This document shows, piece by piece, positions 50,295-61,250 of a stretch of DNA of 64,000 nt. Position 1 is the stretch's first letter, and each line of letters opens with the position of its first letter. This DNA is from Candidatus Dechloromonas phosphorivorans (GTDB lineage Bacteria > Pseudomonadota > Gammaproteobacteria > Burkholderiales > Rhodocyclaceae), in the NCBI GenBank assembly GCA_016714975.1, contig JADKBR010000028.1:67080-131079 (forward strand), in the 5' to 3' direction. A program made the position numbers and the translations under genes. The notes beneath the pieces were generated by a model. That model saw only the letters and a list, made by a program, of their open reading frames with translations. It was not told the DNA's origin and ran no database searches.

Positions 50295-50603
50295 CTATGC
50301 CATAGAGTCCCGCCAGGCAACCGCCTCGGATTCTGCTGCCACAGCATCCATCACATCGAGAACCGGTTCGAGGCGAAACTGGAAAACCGCAAACGCAGTG
50401 GTCAATTTGTGCACATCGGAGGGCTTGTCGGTTTCGATCACCGCGTAGCCGCCGAATTCCCCAACACGCACGAGAAACTGGTGGAAGCTCAGGCTTGGGG
50501 GCATCTGCCACTGCTGAAAGACACCCAATACCCGCTTCTGCGCAGCCTCGTAGTCAGAGTGAGACCCGCCTGGGCGCTCCCACCACGTGAGGACGTATTT
50601 CAC
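50295..50603 (-). CDS. DUF3303 family protein
   Basis: A 102-residue small protein: VLTWWERPGGSHSDYEAAQKRVLGVFQQW, then FHQFLVRVGEFGGYAVIETDKPSDVHKLTTAFAVFQFRLEPVLDV. This dimeric alpha-beta barrel-like pattern matches DUF3303. The GTG start at 50603 has AAGGAGG six bases upstream. Function unknown. A gap of about 220 bases separates it from the cytochrome gene downstream. Confidence 0.82.
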   Translation of the reverse strand: MKYVLTWWERPGGSHSDYEAAQKRVLGVFQQWQMPPSLSFHQFLVRVGEFGGYAVIETDKPSDVHKLTTAFAVFQFRLEPVLDVMDAVAAESEAVAWRDSMA

Positions 50604-50885
50604 TTTGCCTCCTTATCTCGGTTGACTTCAGTAATGTCACCGACACGCCCTGCCGCATCCAATACCGCCCTTCCACAGACGCCGCCCTGAATCATCGGTC
50701 TTTCACCGGGGCTGCCTGAACCTTGGGCGCTATCGGCAGAGCCGGCCTGCCGGTCGGTGGCTTTCGGCTCAATGGAAGCGTTGGGCTGAGTCGCTGTGCC
50801 ATCTCGCCGAAAATTCCGTTCGTCCTTGGGAAAGGCTCTCTCAGTCTGCCCACGAACATTGCCGGAAGCGCCGACCAAACCGTCA
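50604..50885. other. Intergenic stretch without supported gene
   Basis: Between the DUF3303 gene and the VOC gene. A 92-codon minus-strand open frame exists here (50600-50878), but its product is low-complexity and hydrophilic with no family motif. It is not called. Confidence 0.5.
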
Positions 50886-51281
50886 TCATCGCTCCGCTAC
50901 CGCGCCTGTGATCGGCGAGCAGAACCAGATCTTGTTGCCTTCGCTGTCGAGAAAGCTTCCTACGTAGAACCCCTCTGCGGGGTACGGTTGCACAGGATTG
51001 GCAACCGTTACTCCGCGCGCCCTGAGTTCCAGCTCGGTATCCGGGGCATGATCAGTGGCAAAGGTGATGCGCGGATTAAGTTCATCCGAGGGAAGCGCAT
51101 ACCAACCGTCAGCTGCAGGCTTCAGCATCACGATGACATTGCCCAGACAGTAGCCTACCTGCCGCGCGCCTTCAAACGCAGGGGGCAGGCCCAGCGTCTC
51201 ACCGTAAAAGCATTTGGCGCGCTCCATATCACTCGCTGCCAAGGCGATCACCTTGAGTTTCTGAATCCCCAGGGAACCCAT
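50886..51281 (-). CDS. VOC-family (glyoxalase-like) protein
   Basis: A 131-residue single VOC domain: KVIALAASDMERAKCFYGETLGLPPAFEGARQVGYCLGNVIVMLKP, then ITFATDHAPDTELELRARGVTV, and GFYVGSFLDSEGNKIWFCSP. The paired beta-alpha-beta-beta-beta units and the DSEGN ending are typical. AAAGGG lies 9 bases before the ATG at 51281; a possible ATG at 51311 lacks a ribosome site. Substrate unknown. The gene is unrelated in detail to the second VOC gene at 56762. Confidence 0.82.
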   Translation of the reverse strand: MGSLGIQKLKVIALAASDMERAKCFYGETLGLPPAFEGARQVGYCLGNVIVMLKPAADGWYALPSDELNPRITFATDHAPDTELELRARGVTVANPVQPYPAEGFYVGSFLDSEGNKIWFCSPITGAVAER

Positions 51282-51499
51282 ATCCGATGCCCTTTCTGCT
51301 TTGCCAGTCATGCCGCCGTGGTAGCGTCTGCCAAGGCCCTCCGACCGCCTCTCTAAAATTAGACAAGCCGTATTGGCGGCGAGTTCAATGCTCGACAATC
51401 CGGGCCGAGGCAGTACAGCCCACCGCACGCATCTGCTGCGGCGCAGTTACCGCGAGGACCGCATGGTCTAGAACGAGGCACTGGTCACCGGCCGCGCGA

Positions 51500-51715
51500 T
51501 CTCCTGCAGCGATGACCACGTTAGCCCGTCACACCCTTGACGACGACGCTCCGGCGAATGGCGTCGCCACCTTGACGGTCGAACTGGCCACCATCGTCCG
51601 CATTGCCTGCCGCTCATCGCTCGCTTCCGGCAGCACACCCACCTTCGACATCCTCGGCCGCCCCAACGCCACGCAACAGCAAGCGATCGAACTCCTGCGA
51701 CAGATCAAGGTGTAG
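51500..51715 (+). pseudogene. Transposase C-terminal remnant
   Basis: The plus frame ending at 51715 reads GVATLTVELATIVRIACRSS then TPTFDILGRPNATQQQAIELL, resembling the C-terminus of IS1634-like or related DDE transposases, where LATLTRN and TP.T.QQ.ALELL recur. Upstream sequence to about 51430 has stops and no further domain. It is a decayed tail within a 500-base gap (51282-51788) that otherwise shows nothing recognisable. Confidence 0.45.
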
Positions 51716-51788
51716 TCAGAAACGGATTGGCAAATTCAAGACAAGCGCCTCAAATATCACTAGACCTCGCTCGTCACTCAATGGAACT

Positions 51789-52585
51789 TCAGCCCTGGAA
51801 ACGCGGAATGCCCTGCAGGCCATGGCGGTCGAGGGCGGCCATGATTGCCGTCATGGCCTCGGCGGCGCCGAGCGGCAGGTGATATTCGACGAACCGCGTC
51901 AGCCGTGTTTCCACGGGATTGATCTCGACCGTCGGTATCCCGGCGCGTGCCGCCCAGACCACTGGCTCGGCAATGTAGGGAAGACACCCGAGGTGCCGAT
52001 GGTGAACACCATGTCGATGCCCTCCTCCAGGGCGTCCGCGAATCGCGTCATCGCTCCCGCCGGCAAGGCTTCCCCGAAGAGCACGACGTTCGGCCGCAGG
52101 ACGCTGCCGCACACCGGGCAACGCGGCGGCAGCTCGCGCCCCGCCAGATCGTCGACTGTCTCGCCATGGTCGCACGCGGTACAGATCAGTTCCTGGAGAT
52201 TCCCGTGAATCTCGATGAGGTCGGAACTGCCGGCCTTGCGGTGCAGACCATCGACGTTCTGGGTGAACACGACGACCCTGGACAATACCTGTTCGAGAAC
52301 GGCGATGGCGCGATGAGCGGAATTGGGCATCGCCCCGCGACAATTCTGCTCGATCTGGGCCAGGTATTTCCAGGTGATGTCCGGCCGGACCGCGAACACG
52401 TCGCCGGACAGCGCCGTCTCGATCGGCAGCCCATCCTCCGTCGCTTCGTCGTTGTACAACCCGCCGACCCCGCGATAGGTTGGCAATCCGGAATCCGCCG
52501 AGATGCCGGCGCCGGTGATGAACAGGACCCGGCGCGCCGCGGCGAGACGGCGGGAGATGCGATCGATGGCGGTGAGCGTATCCAC
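51789..52585 (-). CDS. cobB: Sir2-family NAD-dependent protein deacylase (frameshifted)
   Basis: Removes acyl groups from protein lysines. From the GTG at 52585 it reads LFITGAGISADSGLPTYRGVGGLYND, FTQNVDGLHRKAGSSDLIEIHGN (catalytic His in the NVDGLH/HGN pair), and a zinc site ICTACDHGE ... CPVCGSVLRPNVVLFGE, then VFTIGTSGVFP. The expected YIAEPVVWAARAGIPTVEINP continues in the next frame. One missing C near 51980 (TTCCCTAC) explains the break. The restored product has about 265 residues, a normal sirtuin length. It is divergent from the STAND gene across 272 bases. Confidence 0.88.
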
Positions 52586-52857
52586 GGCCTTTTACCTTCA
52601 TTGGCGATACGCCGATTATGAACATGTGGCAAGCGCATGAACAGCCTCCTGCCAATCCCGGATGCGCAAGGCGATCCTGTTTGTCCGGCCGCCCGCCCCG
52701 GCGCCTGCGTTCGCTTCAATGTCCGGTTCTTGCCGGAAGCCGGGAGACATTCTCGACACTCGCTGTATAGTATGCCAATGTAAAGCCGTCATGGGCGCCG
52801 CATCGGCCCATCGAGTCCGGCAGGCAGCCGTCAAAAACGCGATCGGAGGGGTGGAAC

Positions 52858-55713
52858 ATGGTGGAGGTCAGAATCTTCTTGTCCACCGTTAGCGCGGAGT
52901 TTCGCAGCTACCGCGACGCCTTGCGCCATTACCTGGAGCGCCCCAATGTCACGGCGAAGGTGCAGGAAGACTTCATCGCAACCGGCAGCGAAACGCTGGA
53001 CATGCTCGACGACTACATACGTCAGTGCGAGGTGGTGATCCACCTGGTGGGCGACATGACCGGCGCGATGGCGCCGGCGCCGTCGGTGGCGGTGATCCGG
53101 CAACACTATCCGGATTTCGGCAGCCGGCTTCCCCCGGTAGCCACGTTTCTGGAGACCGGTGGACCGCTCCTCTCCTATACGCAGTGGGAAGCTTGGCTCG
53201 CGCTCTATCACGGCAAGCGGTTGATCATCGCCGTGCCGGAGAGCGGCGCCCAACGGGATGACCTCTCCGCGCCCAACCCGCTCCAGGCCGCCGCCCAACA
53301 GGAGCATCTGGCGCGCCTGAGGAGCATCAATCGTCACCCGGGAATTCGTTTCGTCTCGGCCGACCAGTTCGCCGCCGAGGTCTGGCGCTCAAGTCTGCTC
53401 GACATCCTGATCGAGGCCGGGCTGGTCAGGAAACCAGTCAGTCTCCCCTACACGAGCCTCGGCGACCTGTTCAAGGGGCGCGAGCCCCTGCTTGCCGCGC
53501 TGACCATTCAGTTCGGACCGTTCCCGCAGGGCAACGACCAAGCAGCCGTCGCCAAGGCGCTGACCGGGCTGGGCGGCGTCGGCAAGACGCGGCTGGCGCT
53601 CGAGTACGCCTGGCGGCGCGGCGGCTACACGGCGATGTTGCTGGTTGGCGCCGACAGCGCCGCAGCCCTCGAGCGCAATCTGGCCGCCCTGTGCGGGGCA
53701 GCGATCCTCGATCTCCCCGCGAAGGGCGAGACCGACGAAGGCTGGCAACGCGATGCCGTCGTCACCTGGCTCAACCAGCATCCCGGCTGGCTGCTGATTC
53801 TCGACAACGTCGATACGAAACCCGCTGCGTCCGCCGTCAAGACGCTGCTCGCAAAATTGCTCGGCGGGCATGTCCTGATCACCAGCCGGCTGGCGAACTG
53901 GAGCGCCAGCGTTGCAACCGTTCCCGTGGATCTGCTCGCACCCGATGCCGCCGCAGACTTTCTGCTGTCGCGGACTGCGGGAAAACGCCGGCTGCAGCCC
54001 GACGATCCCGCCGCTGCGCAGATCCTGGCCGGAGAGTTGGGTTATCTCGCGCTCGCGCTCGAGCAGGCCGGCGCCTACATCGTCCAGCGGCGTCTCAGCT
54101 TCGGCCAGTACCTGAGCGAATGGCAACGCCGGCGCGAAACGGCGCTGGGATGGTACGACCCGGCCCTTATGGAATACCCGACCAGTGTCGCGATCACCTG
54201 GCAGACTTCGTTCGACCAGCTCAAGGCGCCTGCCCGCCGGCTGCTGCAGCGCCTCGCCTGGCTGGCCCCGGAACCCGTTCCCGAGTCGCTGCTCGACGTA
54301 CCCGTAGCCGGAGATGATCCGGCCGCCGCCGACCCCTGTGGCGCCCTCGCGGAACTCGAGTCGTACTCGCTGGTGACACGTTCTGCCGACCTTCCTGCTT
54401 TCAGCGTGCACCGTCTGGTGCAGGAGGTCACCCGGCGCGGCCAGCGCGACGACTCCGCCCATGGCCCGCTGGTCGAAGCGCTGAACTGGGTGAACGAGGC
54501 GTTTGTCGGCGATCCTCTTGATGTCCGCAACTGGGCGGTCCTCGATCCCCTGGCGGCGCACGCGCGGGCGGTCGCGGCCTGCGCGGATGGAGTCGGCATT
54601 CCCGACCCCACTACCCGCCTGCTCAACTACGTCGGTCTGCTGCTTAATCAGAAAGCCTTGTACGCCGAGGCCGAGCCGTTAATGCGCCGGGCGCTGGCGA
54701 TCGACGAGGCGAGCTTCGGCACCGACCATCCGAGAGTGGCAAGCGACCTCAACAACCTGGCCCTGTTGCTGCAAGCCACCAACCGTCTGGCCGAGGCCGA
54801 GCCGCTGCTACGCCGGGCGCTGGCGATCGACAAGGCGAGTTTCGGCGCCGACCACCCCAGTATCGCCATCCGGCTCAACAACCTGGCTGTGTTGCTGAAG
54901 TCCACCAACCGGCTGGCCGAGGCCGAGCCGCTGATGCGCCGGGCGCTGGCAATCGACGAGGCGACTTTCGGCCCGGACCACCCTGACGTCGCCCGCGACC
55001 TCAACAACCTGGCTTGGTTGCTGAAGGCCACCAACCGGCTGGCCGAGGCCGAGCCGCTGATGCACCGAGCGCTGGCAATCGACGAGGCGAGCTTCGGCGC
55101 CAGCCACCCGAGAGTGGCTACCGACCTCAACAACCTGGCCGCATGGCTGCAGGCCACCAACCGGCTGGCCGAGGCCGAGCCTCTGATGCGCCGGGCACTG
55201 GTGATCGACGAGGCGAGTTTCGGCGCCGACCACCCGAGAGTGGCTACCGAGATCAACAACCTGGCCCAGTTACTGCAGGCCACCAACCGGCTGGCCGAGG
55301 CCGAGCCGCTGATGCGCCGGGCGCTGACAATCGACGAGGCGAGCTTCGGCCCGGACCACCCCGATGTCGCCCGCGACTTCAACAACCTGGCCCAGTTGCT
55401 GAAGGCCACCAACCGACTGGCCGAGGCCGAGCCGCTGCTACGCCGGGCGCTGACGATCGACGAGGCGAGCTTCGGCCCGGACCACCCCGATGTCGCCCGC
55501 GACTTCAACAACCTGGCCCAGTTGCTGAAGGCCACCAACCGACTGGCCGAGGCCGAGCCGCTGATGCGCAGGGCGCTGACAATCTGCGTCAGAAGCCTGG
55601 GTGCGGATCACCCCTCATCCCGGATCGTAATGGCCAATTACACCGGCCTGCTGCAGGGCATGGGCAGGACAGACGACGAAATCAGCGCGGCGCGGGCGTC
55701 CTTGATCGCTTGA
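52858..55713 (+). CDS. DUF4062-NB-ARC-TPR STAND protein, candidate defence or signalling protein
   Basis: A 951-residue protein. Residues 1-185 are DUF4062-like (VRIFLSTVSAEFRSYRDALRHYL, DYIRQCEVVIHLVGDMTG, SYTQWEAWLALYHGKRLIIAV). Residues 205-560 form an NB-ARC NTPase: P-loop GLGGVGKTR (237-245), Walker B LLILDNVD (312-319), ITSR (341-344), and LGYLALALEQAG (around 394-405) in the GLPLAL position. Residues 588-923 are eight 42-residue TPRs of the kinesin-light-chain type, followed by a capping helix (LLQGMGRTDDEI). GGAGGGG precedes the ATG. The plan (effector-like N-terminus, switch NTPase, repeat sensor) is that of bacterial STAND proteins, many of them antiphage. No partner gene is adjacent. 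Function is inferred. Confidence 0.85.
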   Translation: MVEVRIFLSTVSAEFRSYRDALRHYLERPNVTAKVQEDFIATGSETLDMLDDYIRQCEVVIHLVGDMTGAMAPAPSVAVIRQHYPDFGSRLPPVATFLETGGPLLSYTQWEAWLALYHGKRLIIAVPESGAQRDDLSAPNPLQAAAQQEHLARLRSINRHPGIRFVSADQFAAEVWRSSLLDILIEAGLVRKPVSLPYTSLGDLFKGREPLLAALTIQFGPFPQGNDQAAVAKALTGLGGVGKTRLALEYAWRRGGYTAMLLVGADSAAALERNLAALCGAAILDLPAKGETDEGWQRDAVVTWLNQHPGWLLILDNVDTKPAASAVKTLLAKLLGGHVLITSRLANWSASVATVPVDLLAPDAAADFLLSRTAGKRRLQPDDPAAAQILAGELGYLALALEQAGAYIVQRRLSFGQYLSEWQRRRETALGWYDPALMEYPTSVAITWQTSFDQLKAPARRLLQRLAWLAPEPVPESLLDVPVAGDDPAAADPCGALAELESYSLVTRSADLPAFSVHRLVQEVTRRGQRDDSAHGPLVEALNWVNEAFVGDPLDVRNWAVLDPLAAHARAVAACADGVGIPDPTTRLLNYVGLLLNQKALYAEAEPLMRRALAIDEASFGTDHPRVASDLNNLALLLQATNRLAEAEPLLRRALAIDKASFGADHPSIAIRLNNLAVLLKSTNRLAEAEPLMRRALAIDEATFGPDHPDVARDLNNLAWLLKATNRLAEAEPLMHRALAIDEASFGASHPRVATDLNNLAAWLQATNRLAEAEPLMRRALVIDEASFGADHPRVATEINNLAQLLQATNRLAEAEPLMRRALTIDEASFGPDHPDVARDFNNLAQLLKATNRLAEAEPLLRRALTIDEASFGPDHPDVARDFNNLAQLLKATNRLAEAEPLMRRALTICVRSLGADHPSSRIVMANYTGLLQGMGRTDDEISAARASLIA
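54619..55626 (+). repeat. Eight tandem 126-bp repeats encoding TPRs
   Basis: Each unit encodes 42 residues of the form NNLA.LL.ATNRLAEAEPLMRRALAIDEASFG.DHP.VA. Units 6-8 are nearly identical at DNA level, while unit 1 and the second half of unit 8 are more diverged. The pattern indicates recent expansion or homogenisation. Confidence 0.92.
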
Positions 55714-55831
55714 CTTGCCCTTGGCAAACGACGGTTCGCCAACGACCGGCCGCTAGGACCCGACGGCCGAAACGGGACTTGACGCTGCGTCGCTGCGCGC
55801 AACAGCAGCCCGTCCACGACAGAATTCACGT

Positions 55832-55942
55832 TTTTCAGTCCTTTTTCGGCGTCGACCGCGGCAGCCTGCTGCAACTGCCGCTGGCGAACCGCACGCGGTT
55901 GCCGGATTTCAAGGCTGATGCGCCCGATCACGCCGGTGTCGG
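55832..55942 (-). pseudogene. Duplicated remnant of the rbgA 3' end
   Basis: On the minus strand this stretch encodes GRISLEIRQPRAVRQRQLQQAAAVDAEKG. It is clearly homologous in DNA and peptide to the rbgA 3' region at about 57285-57400 (GRISLETPELRALREQQLRGAAAVDGEKE). No other part of rbgA is present. It sits about 120 bases past the STAND gene stop in an otherwise gene-free 264-base gap. Confidence 0.7.
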
Positions 55943-55977
55943 CGGACTGTATTCGAGTGGCGGCGCTCGTTTGACGA

Positions 55978-56717
55978 TCAGGCCGGGAGATCTTCGCTGG
56001 CTGCGCCTGATGGCAATTGCCGGACGCGGGCTGCCACCGCGGCGGCCCAGTGGCGGTAGGCCGGCTCGCCGGGATGGAATCCGTCCGGAGCGAGATAAGA
56101 CGGATCCCGGGGATAGTCCAGGGAGACCACGGCGCACCGCCCATCGCGGCTGGCAAAGCGCAGGAGTTCATCGTTGAAGCGCCGGGCGCGCAGGCCGACA
56201 CACCATCTCAACGGCTGCGGCAACGCTGTGAAGCGGTGCATTGGCGGCAATGCCGACAGCAGGATGTGCCGGACGCCAAAGCCGGATTCCAGCAGATCGA
56301 GCAAGCTGGCCAATGCGGCTGTCCATTGCCGGGTTCGCCGGCCGGTGATGACGTCATTGACTCCAATCGACACGATTGCCACGTCGAAGCGCCCGCCGGC
56401 GACTCCTCGAGTCGTCCGATGAGGTCGCGGGTCGTGACGCCCGATTCCGCATGAAGCTGCCAGTTCACCTTGAAATCCGGCATCAGTTCCTCGACGAGGC
56501 GACCTGCCAGAGCGCTCGCCTGCGATGCGGCGCCAACCCCCGCAGCGGCGGAGTCACCAAGGATCAGCAGGTTGAGCGCTGGTCCGCCCCCGCTCACGCC
56601 AGACCGGTCTCCCGGTGCTTCCGGCAACCTGGGTGTCACGCGCCGGACATACACGCCCTGCGCGAAGAGCAGTGGCGAAAGGGCCAGTGCGGGCAGCCAG
56701 CTCAGCAAGCCTTTCAT
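55978..56717 (-). CDS. SGNH/GDSL hydrolase (frameshifted)
   Basis: Predicted lipase/esterase-like hydrolase, about 247 residues once joined. It begins MKGLLSWLPALALSPLLFAQGVYVRR (signal or anchor), then the GDS block LNLLILGDSAAAGVGAASQ, and after ESGVTTRDLIGRLEES the homologous frame changes. The second part reads FDVAIVSIGVNDVITGR (block III Asn), HILLSALPPMHRFTALPQPL and YLAPDGFHPGEPAYRHWAAAV (block V Asp-x-x-His as DGFH). One missing base near 56396-56400 joins the parts. The two halves share the family pattern, so this is one gene. Confidence 0.82.
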
Positions 56718-56761
56718 GGGCGTCGGTTCATGGTCCATGCAGGCGGATCCGGACGCGGGGA

Positions 56762-57130
56762 CTAACCCATGTGAAAGAAGTTCAGCTTGTTGCCGTCCAG
56801 GTCGCGAAAATAAGCTGCATGGAAACCGGCTAAGCGCTCGCCCGGTTTGCCTTCATCGGTGGCCCCGAGTTCGATAGCCAGCGCGTAGAGACTGTCGACA
56901 TCTTCCCTTCTGCCAACGACGAGTGCCACCATGGTTCCATTGCCGACAGTCGCGGGCCGCCCGTCAAAGGGCGTCATCACCCCGACTGAAGGCGCCTGCA
57001 TGCTGGTGCCCCACGCCACGCCACGTTCGCTTTCCCAAACGCGCTTGCCGCCCATCGCGGCAAAAAGCTGGTCGTAGAACGCAGTGGCGCGAGCCAGGTC
57101 GTTGGTGCCCAGAGTGACGTAGCCAATCAT
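56762..57130 (-). CDS. VOC-family (glyoxalase-like) protein
   Basis: A 122-residue VOC protein: MIGYVTLGTNDLARATAFYDQLFAAMGGKRVWE, GVMTPFDGRPATVGNGTMVALVVGRREDVDSLYALAIELGATDEGKPGER and YFRDLDGNKLNFF. AGGAG lies 6 bases before the ATG at 57130. Resembles PhnB/lyase-type dioxygenase superfamily members of unknown substrate. It sits between rbgA and the SGNH hydrolase within the segment bounded by the two rbgA 3' copies. Confidence 0.85.
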   Translation of the reverse strand: MIGYVTLGTNDLARATAFYDQLFAAMGGKRVWESERGVAWGTSMQAPSVGVMTPFDGRPATVGNGTMVALVVGRREDVDSLYALAIELGATDEGKPGERLAGFHAAYFRDLDGNKLNFFHMG

Positions 57131-57191
57131 GATTTCTCCTTGAATGTGATTGCAATGAGGTGCTGGAACGGGCCCCGTGTGCCTCTCCAGT

Positions 57192-58190
57192 TTACGTTGA
57201 AAATCCGGATCGCCCCGGATCCCGGGATTTGAAGACTGCCGGCCCGTTGCAGGCATTGGGCAGGACAGTCGACGAAGATGATCCGGTTTCCTGTTCTTTT
57301 TCGCCGTCGACCGCAGCAGCCCCCCGTAACTGCTGCTCGCGCAGCGCACGCAGTTCCGGGGTTTCGAGGCTGATGCGGCCGAGCGCCCCGCTTCGATAGT
57401 CGGTCAGCAGGATCGCCGCCGCCTTCTCGCAGTCGGGTTCTCCGCCACGGCCCTTGAGCAGGCAGCCGCGCTTCCTGGCTACAGCCTCGATGACTGCGGT
57501 GCCGTCCAGGCCTTCGGTGGCGAATCCATAGCGCGCCGTGAGCAGCGCTGGGTAGCTTGCGAGCAGAAAACCAGCGAGAAAGGTCGCCACCTCCTCGCCG
57601 ATGTAGGCATTGACGCCGACCGCGTGACTGGCCGCCAGCATCAGGCCGTCGATCGGATGGTCGATCTTCGGCCACAGCAGGCCCGGCGTGTCGTAGAGGC
57701 ACAGCCGCGAACTGATGTCGATGCGCTGTTGGCTCTTGGTCACTGCCGGCTGGTCGCCGACGGCCGCGACCTTTTTCCTGACCAGCGCGTTCATCAGCGT
57801 CGATTTGCCGACATTGGGGATGCCCATGATCATCAGGCGCAGTGGCTTGACGGCATCCTTGCGGTGCGGCGCGAGTTGCTGGGCCAGCGCCGGAATGCCG
57901 GCCACATCACTGGCTTTCTTGCACGATATCGCCACCGCCCTGACACCCGGCTGCTGGGAGAAATGATCGAGCCAGGCCCTGGTGGCCAACGGATCGGCCA
58001 TGTCGGCCTTGTTCAGCAGCTTGAGACACGGACGCTGACGGAAGGCACGCAGCTCGTGAATCATCGGGTTGCTGCTCGCCTGCGGCAGGCGGGCATCGAC
58101 CACCTCGACAACGACATCGGCCAGCGCCAGCGTCTCGGCCGCCTTTTTGCGGGCCGAGGTCATGTGACCGGGGAACCATTGGATGGACAT
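57192..58190 (-). CDS. rbgA: Ribosome biogenesis GTPase RbgA/YlqF family
   Basis: Circularly permuted GTPase for large-subunit maturation, 332 residues. It starts MSIQWFPGHMTSARKKAAETLALADVVVEVVDARLPQASSNPMI, with G4 LLNKADM, G1 MIMGIPNVGKSTLMNAL, and G3 YDTPGLLWPKI, in the permuted order. The body ends with GALGRISLETPELRALREQQL. The last roughly 40 residues (AAAVDGEKEQETGSSSS onward) are not family-like. They are encoded opposite a scrap matching the 3' tip of the STAND gene, so the natural C-terminus has probably been replaced. Confidence 0.9.
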   Translation of the reverse strand: MSIQWFPGHMTSARKKAAETLALADVVVEVVDARLPQASSNPMIHELRAFRQRPCLKLLNKADMADPLATRAWLDHFSQQPGVRAVAISCKKASDVAGIPALAQQLAPHRKDAVKPLRLMIMGIPNVGKSTLMNALVRKKVAAVGDQPAVTKSQQRIDISSRLCLYDTPGLLWPKIDHPIDGLMLAASHAVGVNAYIGEEVATFLAGFLLASYPALLTARYGFATEGLDGTAVIEAVARKRGCLLKGRGGEPDCEKAAAILLTDYRSGALGRISLETPELRALREQQLRGAAAVDGEKEQETGSSSSTVLPNACNGPAVFKSRDPGRSGFST

Positions 58191-58701
58191 GATCGAAGAA
58201 AATCCGTTGATGGGGCGCGTATTATCGCAGCTCACATCGCCGGAAACGCCTTCATGCACATTTGGGTCGACGCGGACGCCTGCCCCGGCGTCATCAAGGA
58301 AATTCTCTACCGGGTCGCCGAACGCACCCGCCTGCCACTGACGCTGGTCGCCAACCAGTGGCTGAAAACCCCGCCCTACCCGAGCATCCGGTCGATTCAG
58401 GTAGCCAGGGGGGTTCGACGTCGCCGACCATCACATCGTCGATCAGGTGGAGGCAGGCGACCTGGTCATTACCGCCGACATCCCGCTGGCTGCCGCCGTG
58501 ATCGACAAGGGCGCGCTGGCCTTGAACCCGCGCGGCGAACTCTACAGCAAGGAAAACATCCGGCAGACGCTGGACATGCGCAACTTCATGGACACCCTGC
58601 GCAGCAGCGGGTCGACACCGGCGGGCCACCGGCGTTCAGCCTGGCTGACCGCCAGGCATTCGCCAACCAGCTCGACCGCCTGCTGGCGGGCCGCCAAACC
58701 C

Positions 58702-60267
<1,566 letters not shown>

Positions 60268-60402
60268 GGCAAGCGTCGGAAAGCGGAAAGTCCGTGATTA
60301 TACCTTTGCCGCAATGCCCAATGGCTCGGCCTGCCGGCGCAGACTTGCCCCACCACACTGGCTCGTGCCGGCTGGGGGGTCAGACACAAACGGCAAGCCG
60401 GA

Positions 60403-61250
60403 TCAAACCGCCAACAAGGTCTGCCGGCCGTACCACTCCTCACCGGCCGCGACGGTCACCGGCGTACGGACCGCGGCTGCCTCGACGCACAGCATGTGCC
60501 GCCAGCCATTGGCCGGCATGTCCTTGAGCTTGGCGCAGGCATCGACCCAGGGGTTCCACACCACGACATCGGGAAAGCCCTGACTCTCGATGCCGAGACT
60601 GAGATTGCCGGCCCTCAACAGTTGCGGGCGCCGGACATCATAATAGACGCGGTCGACCCGCTCTCGACCACGAATTCCGTCCCGGTTTCGCGGACAATCC
60701 GGTTACCGTTGGCGACATCCAGGTAGTCATGGCCATGCGGGCCCGCGAGCGCCGCATCCTCGACCTGGACGACGCGCAGGTAGGAATGCAGCGCTGCGGT
60801 AAAGGCGAAGGGTGCCGGGCCGGTGTTTTCGACGCAGAATTCGACATCGATGCGGTCGACTTCGAGCATCAGCGCAATTTCAGCCCGGAAGGCATGTGGC
60901 CAAAGGGCACGTGTGGCTTCGTCGTCGCCCAGTTCGAGTGTCGCCAGCGCGTATTCGTCGCCACAGCGCTGCGTCGTCACCGACCACTCGCTGGTACGAA
61001 CGAAGCCGTGTTTCGGCAGCTTGCCAACGCCACCAAACTGGGGAAAGCAGACTGGAATTCCACCGCGGATCGGCACGCTGCCGTCGAATACCGCGTGCTC
61101 GGAAAGAAACAGGCGTTCGCGTCCATCGGGTGTGATCCACGACAGAACCTGCCCGCCCAGCCGGCTGATGACCGCGGATGACCCCCGCGGGCCATGCAGG
61201 CGCAAGGCTTCCAGACCTTTGAATTCGATCGTTTCAATGAAGGGTTTCAT
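60403..61250 (-). CDS. yeaD: D-hexose-6-phosphate mutarotase family (frameshifted)
   Basis: Aldose-1-epimerase fold enzyme. From the ATG at 61250: MKPFIETIEFKGLEALRLHGPRGSSAVISRLGGQVLSWI, then PIRGGIPVCFPQFGGVGKLPKHGFVRTSEW, and CVENTGPAPFAFTAALHSYLRV with the catalytic histidine, followed by LAGPHGHDYLDV. After FVVE the frame changes near 60665 (one base short), continuing RVDRVYYDVRRPQLLRAGNLSLGIESQGFPDVVVWNPWVD and ending EEWYGRQTLLAV. The joined product is about 283 residues, usual for YeaD. It overlaps the DUF3301 gene by 17 bases. Confidence 0.88.

Noticed and set aside
50600..50878. 92-codon minus-strand open frame ahead of the DUF3303 gene
   Set aside because: Low-complexity, no motif; the ribosome site nearby belongs to the DUF3303 GTG start.
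53389..54561. 390-codon minus-strand open frame inside the STAND gene
   Set aside because: Antisense shadow of the NB-ARC region; the plus-strand protein has intact motifs.
54648..55538. Minus-strand open frame with repeated SGSASASRLVA peptide
   Set aside because: Antisense of the TPR repeats; periodicity is inherited from the 126-bp units.
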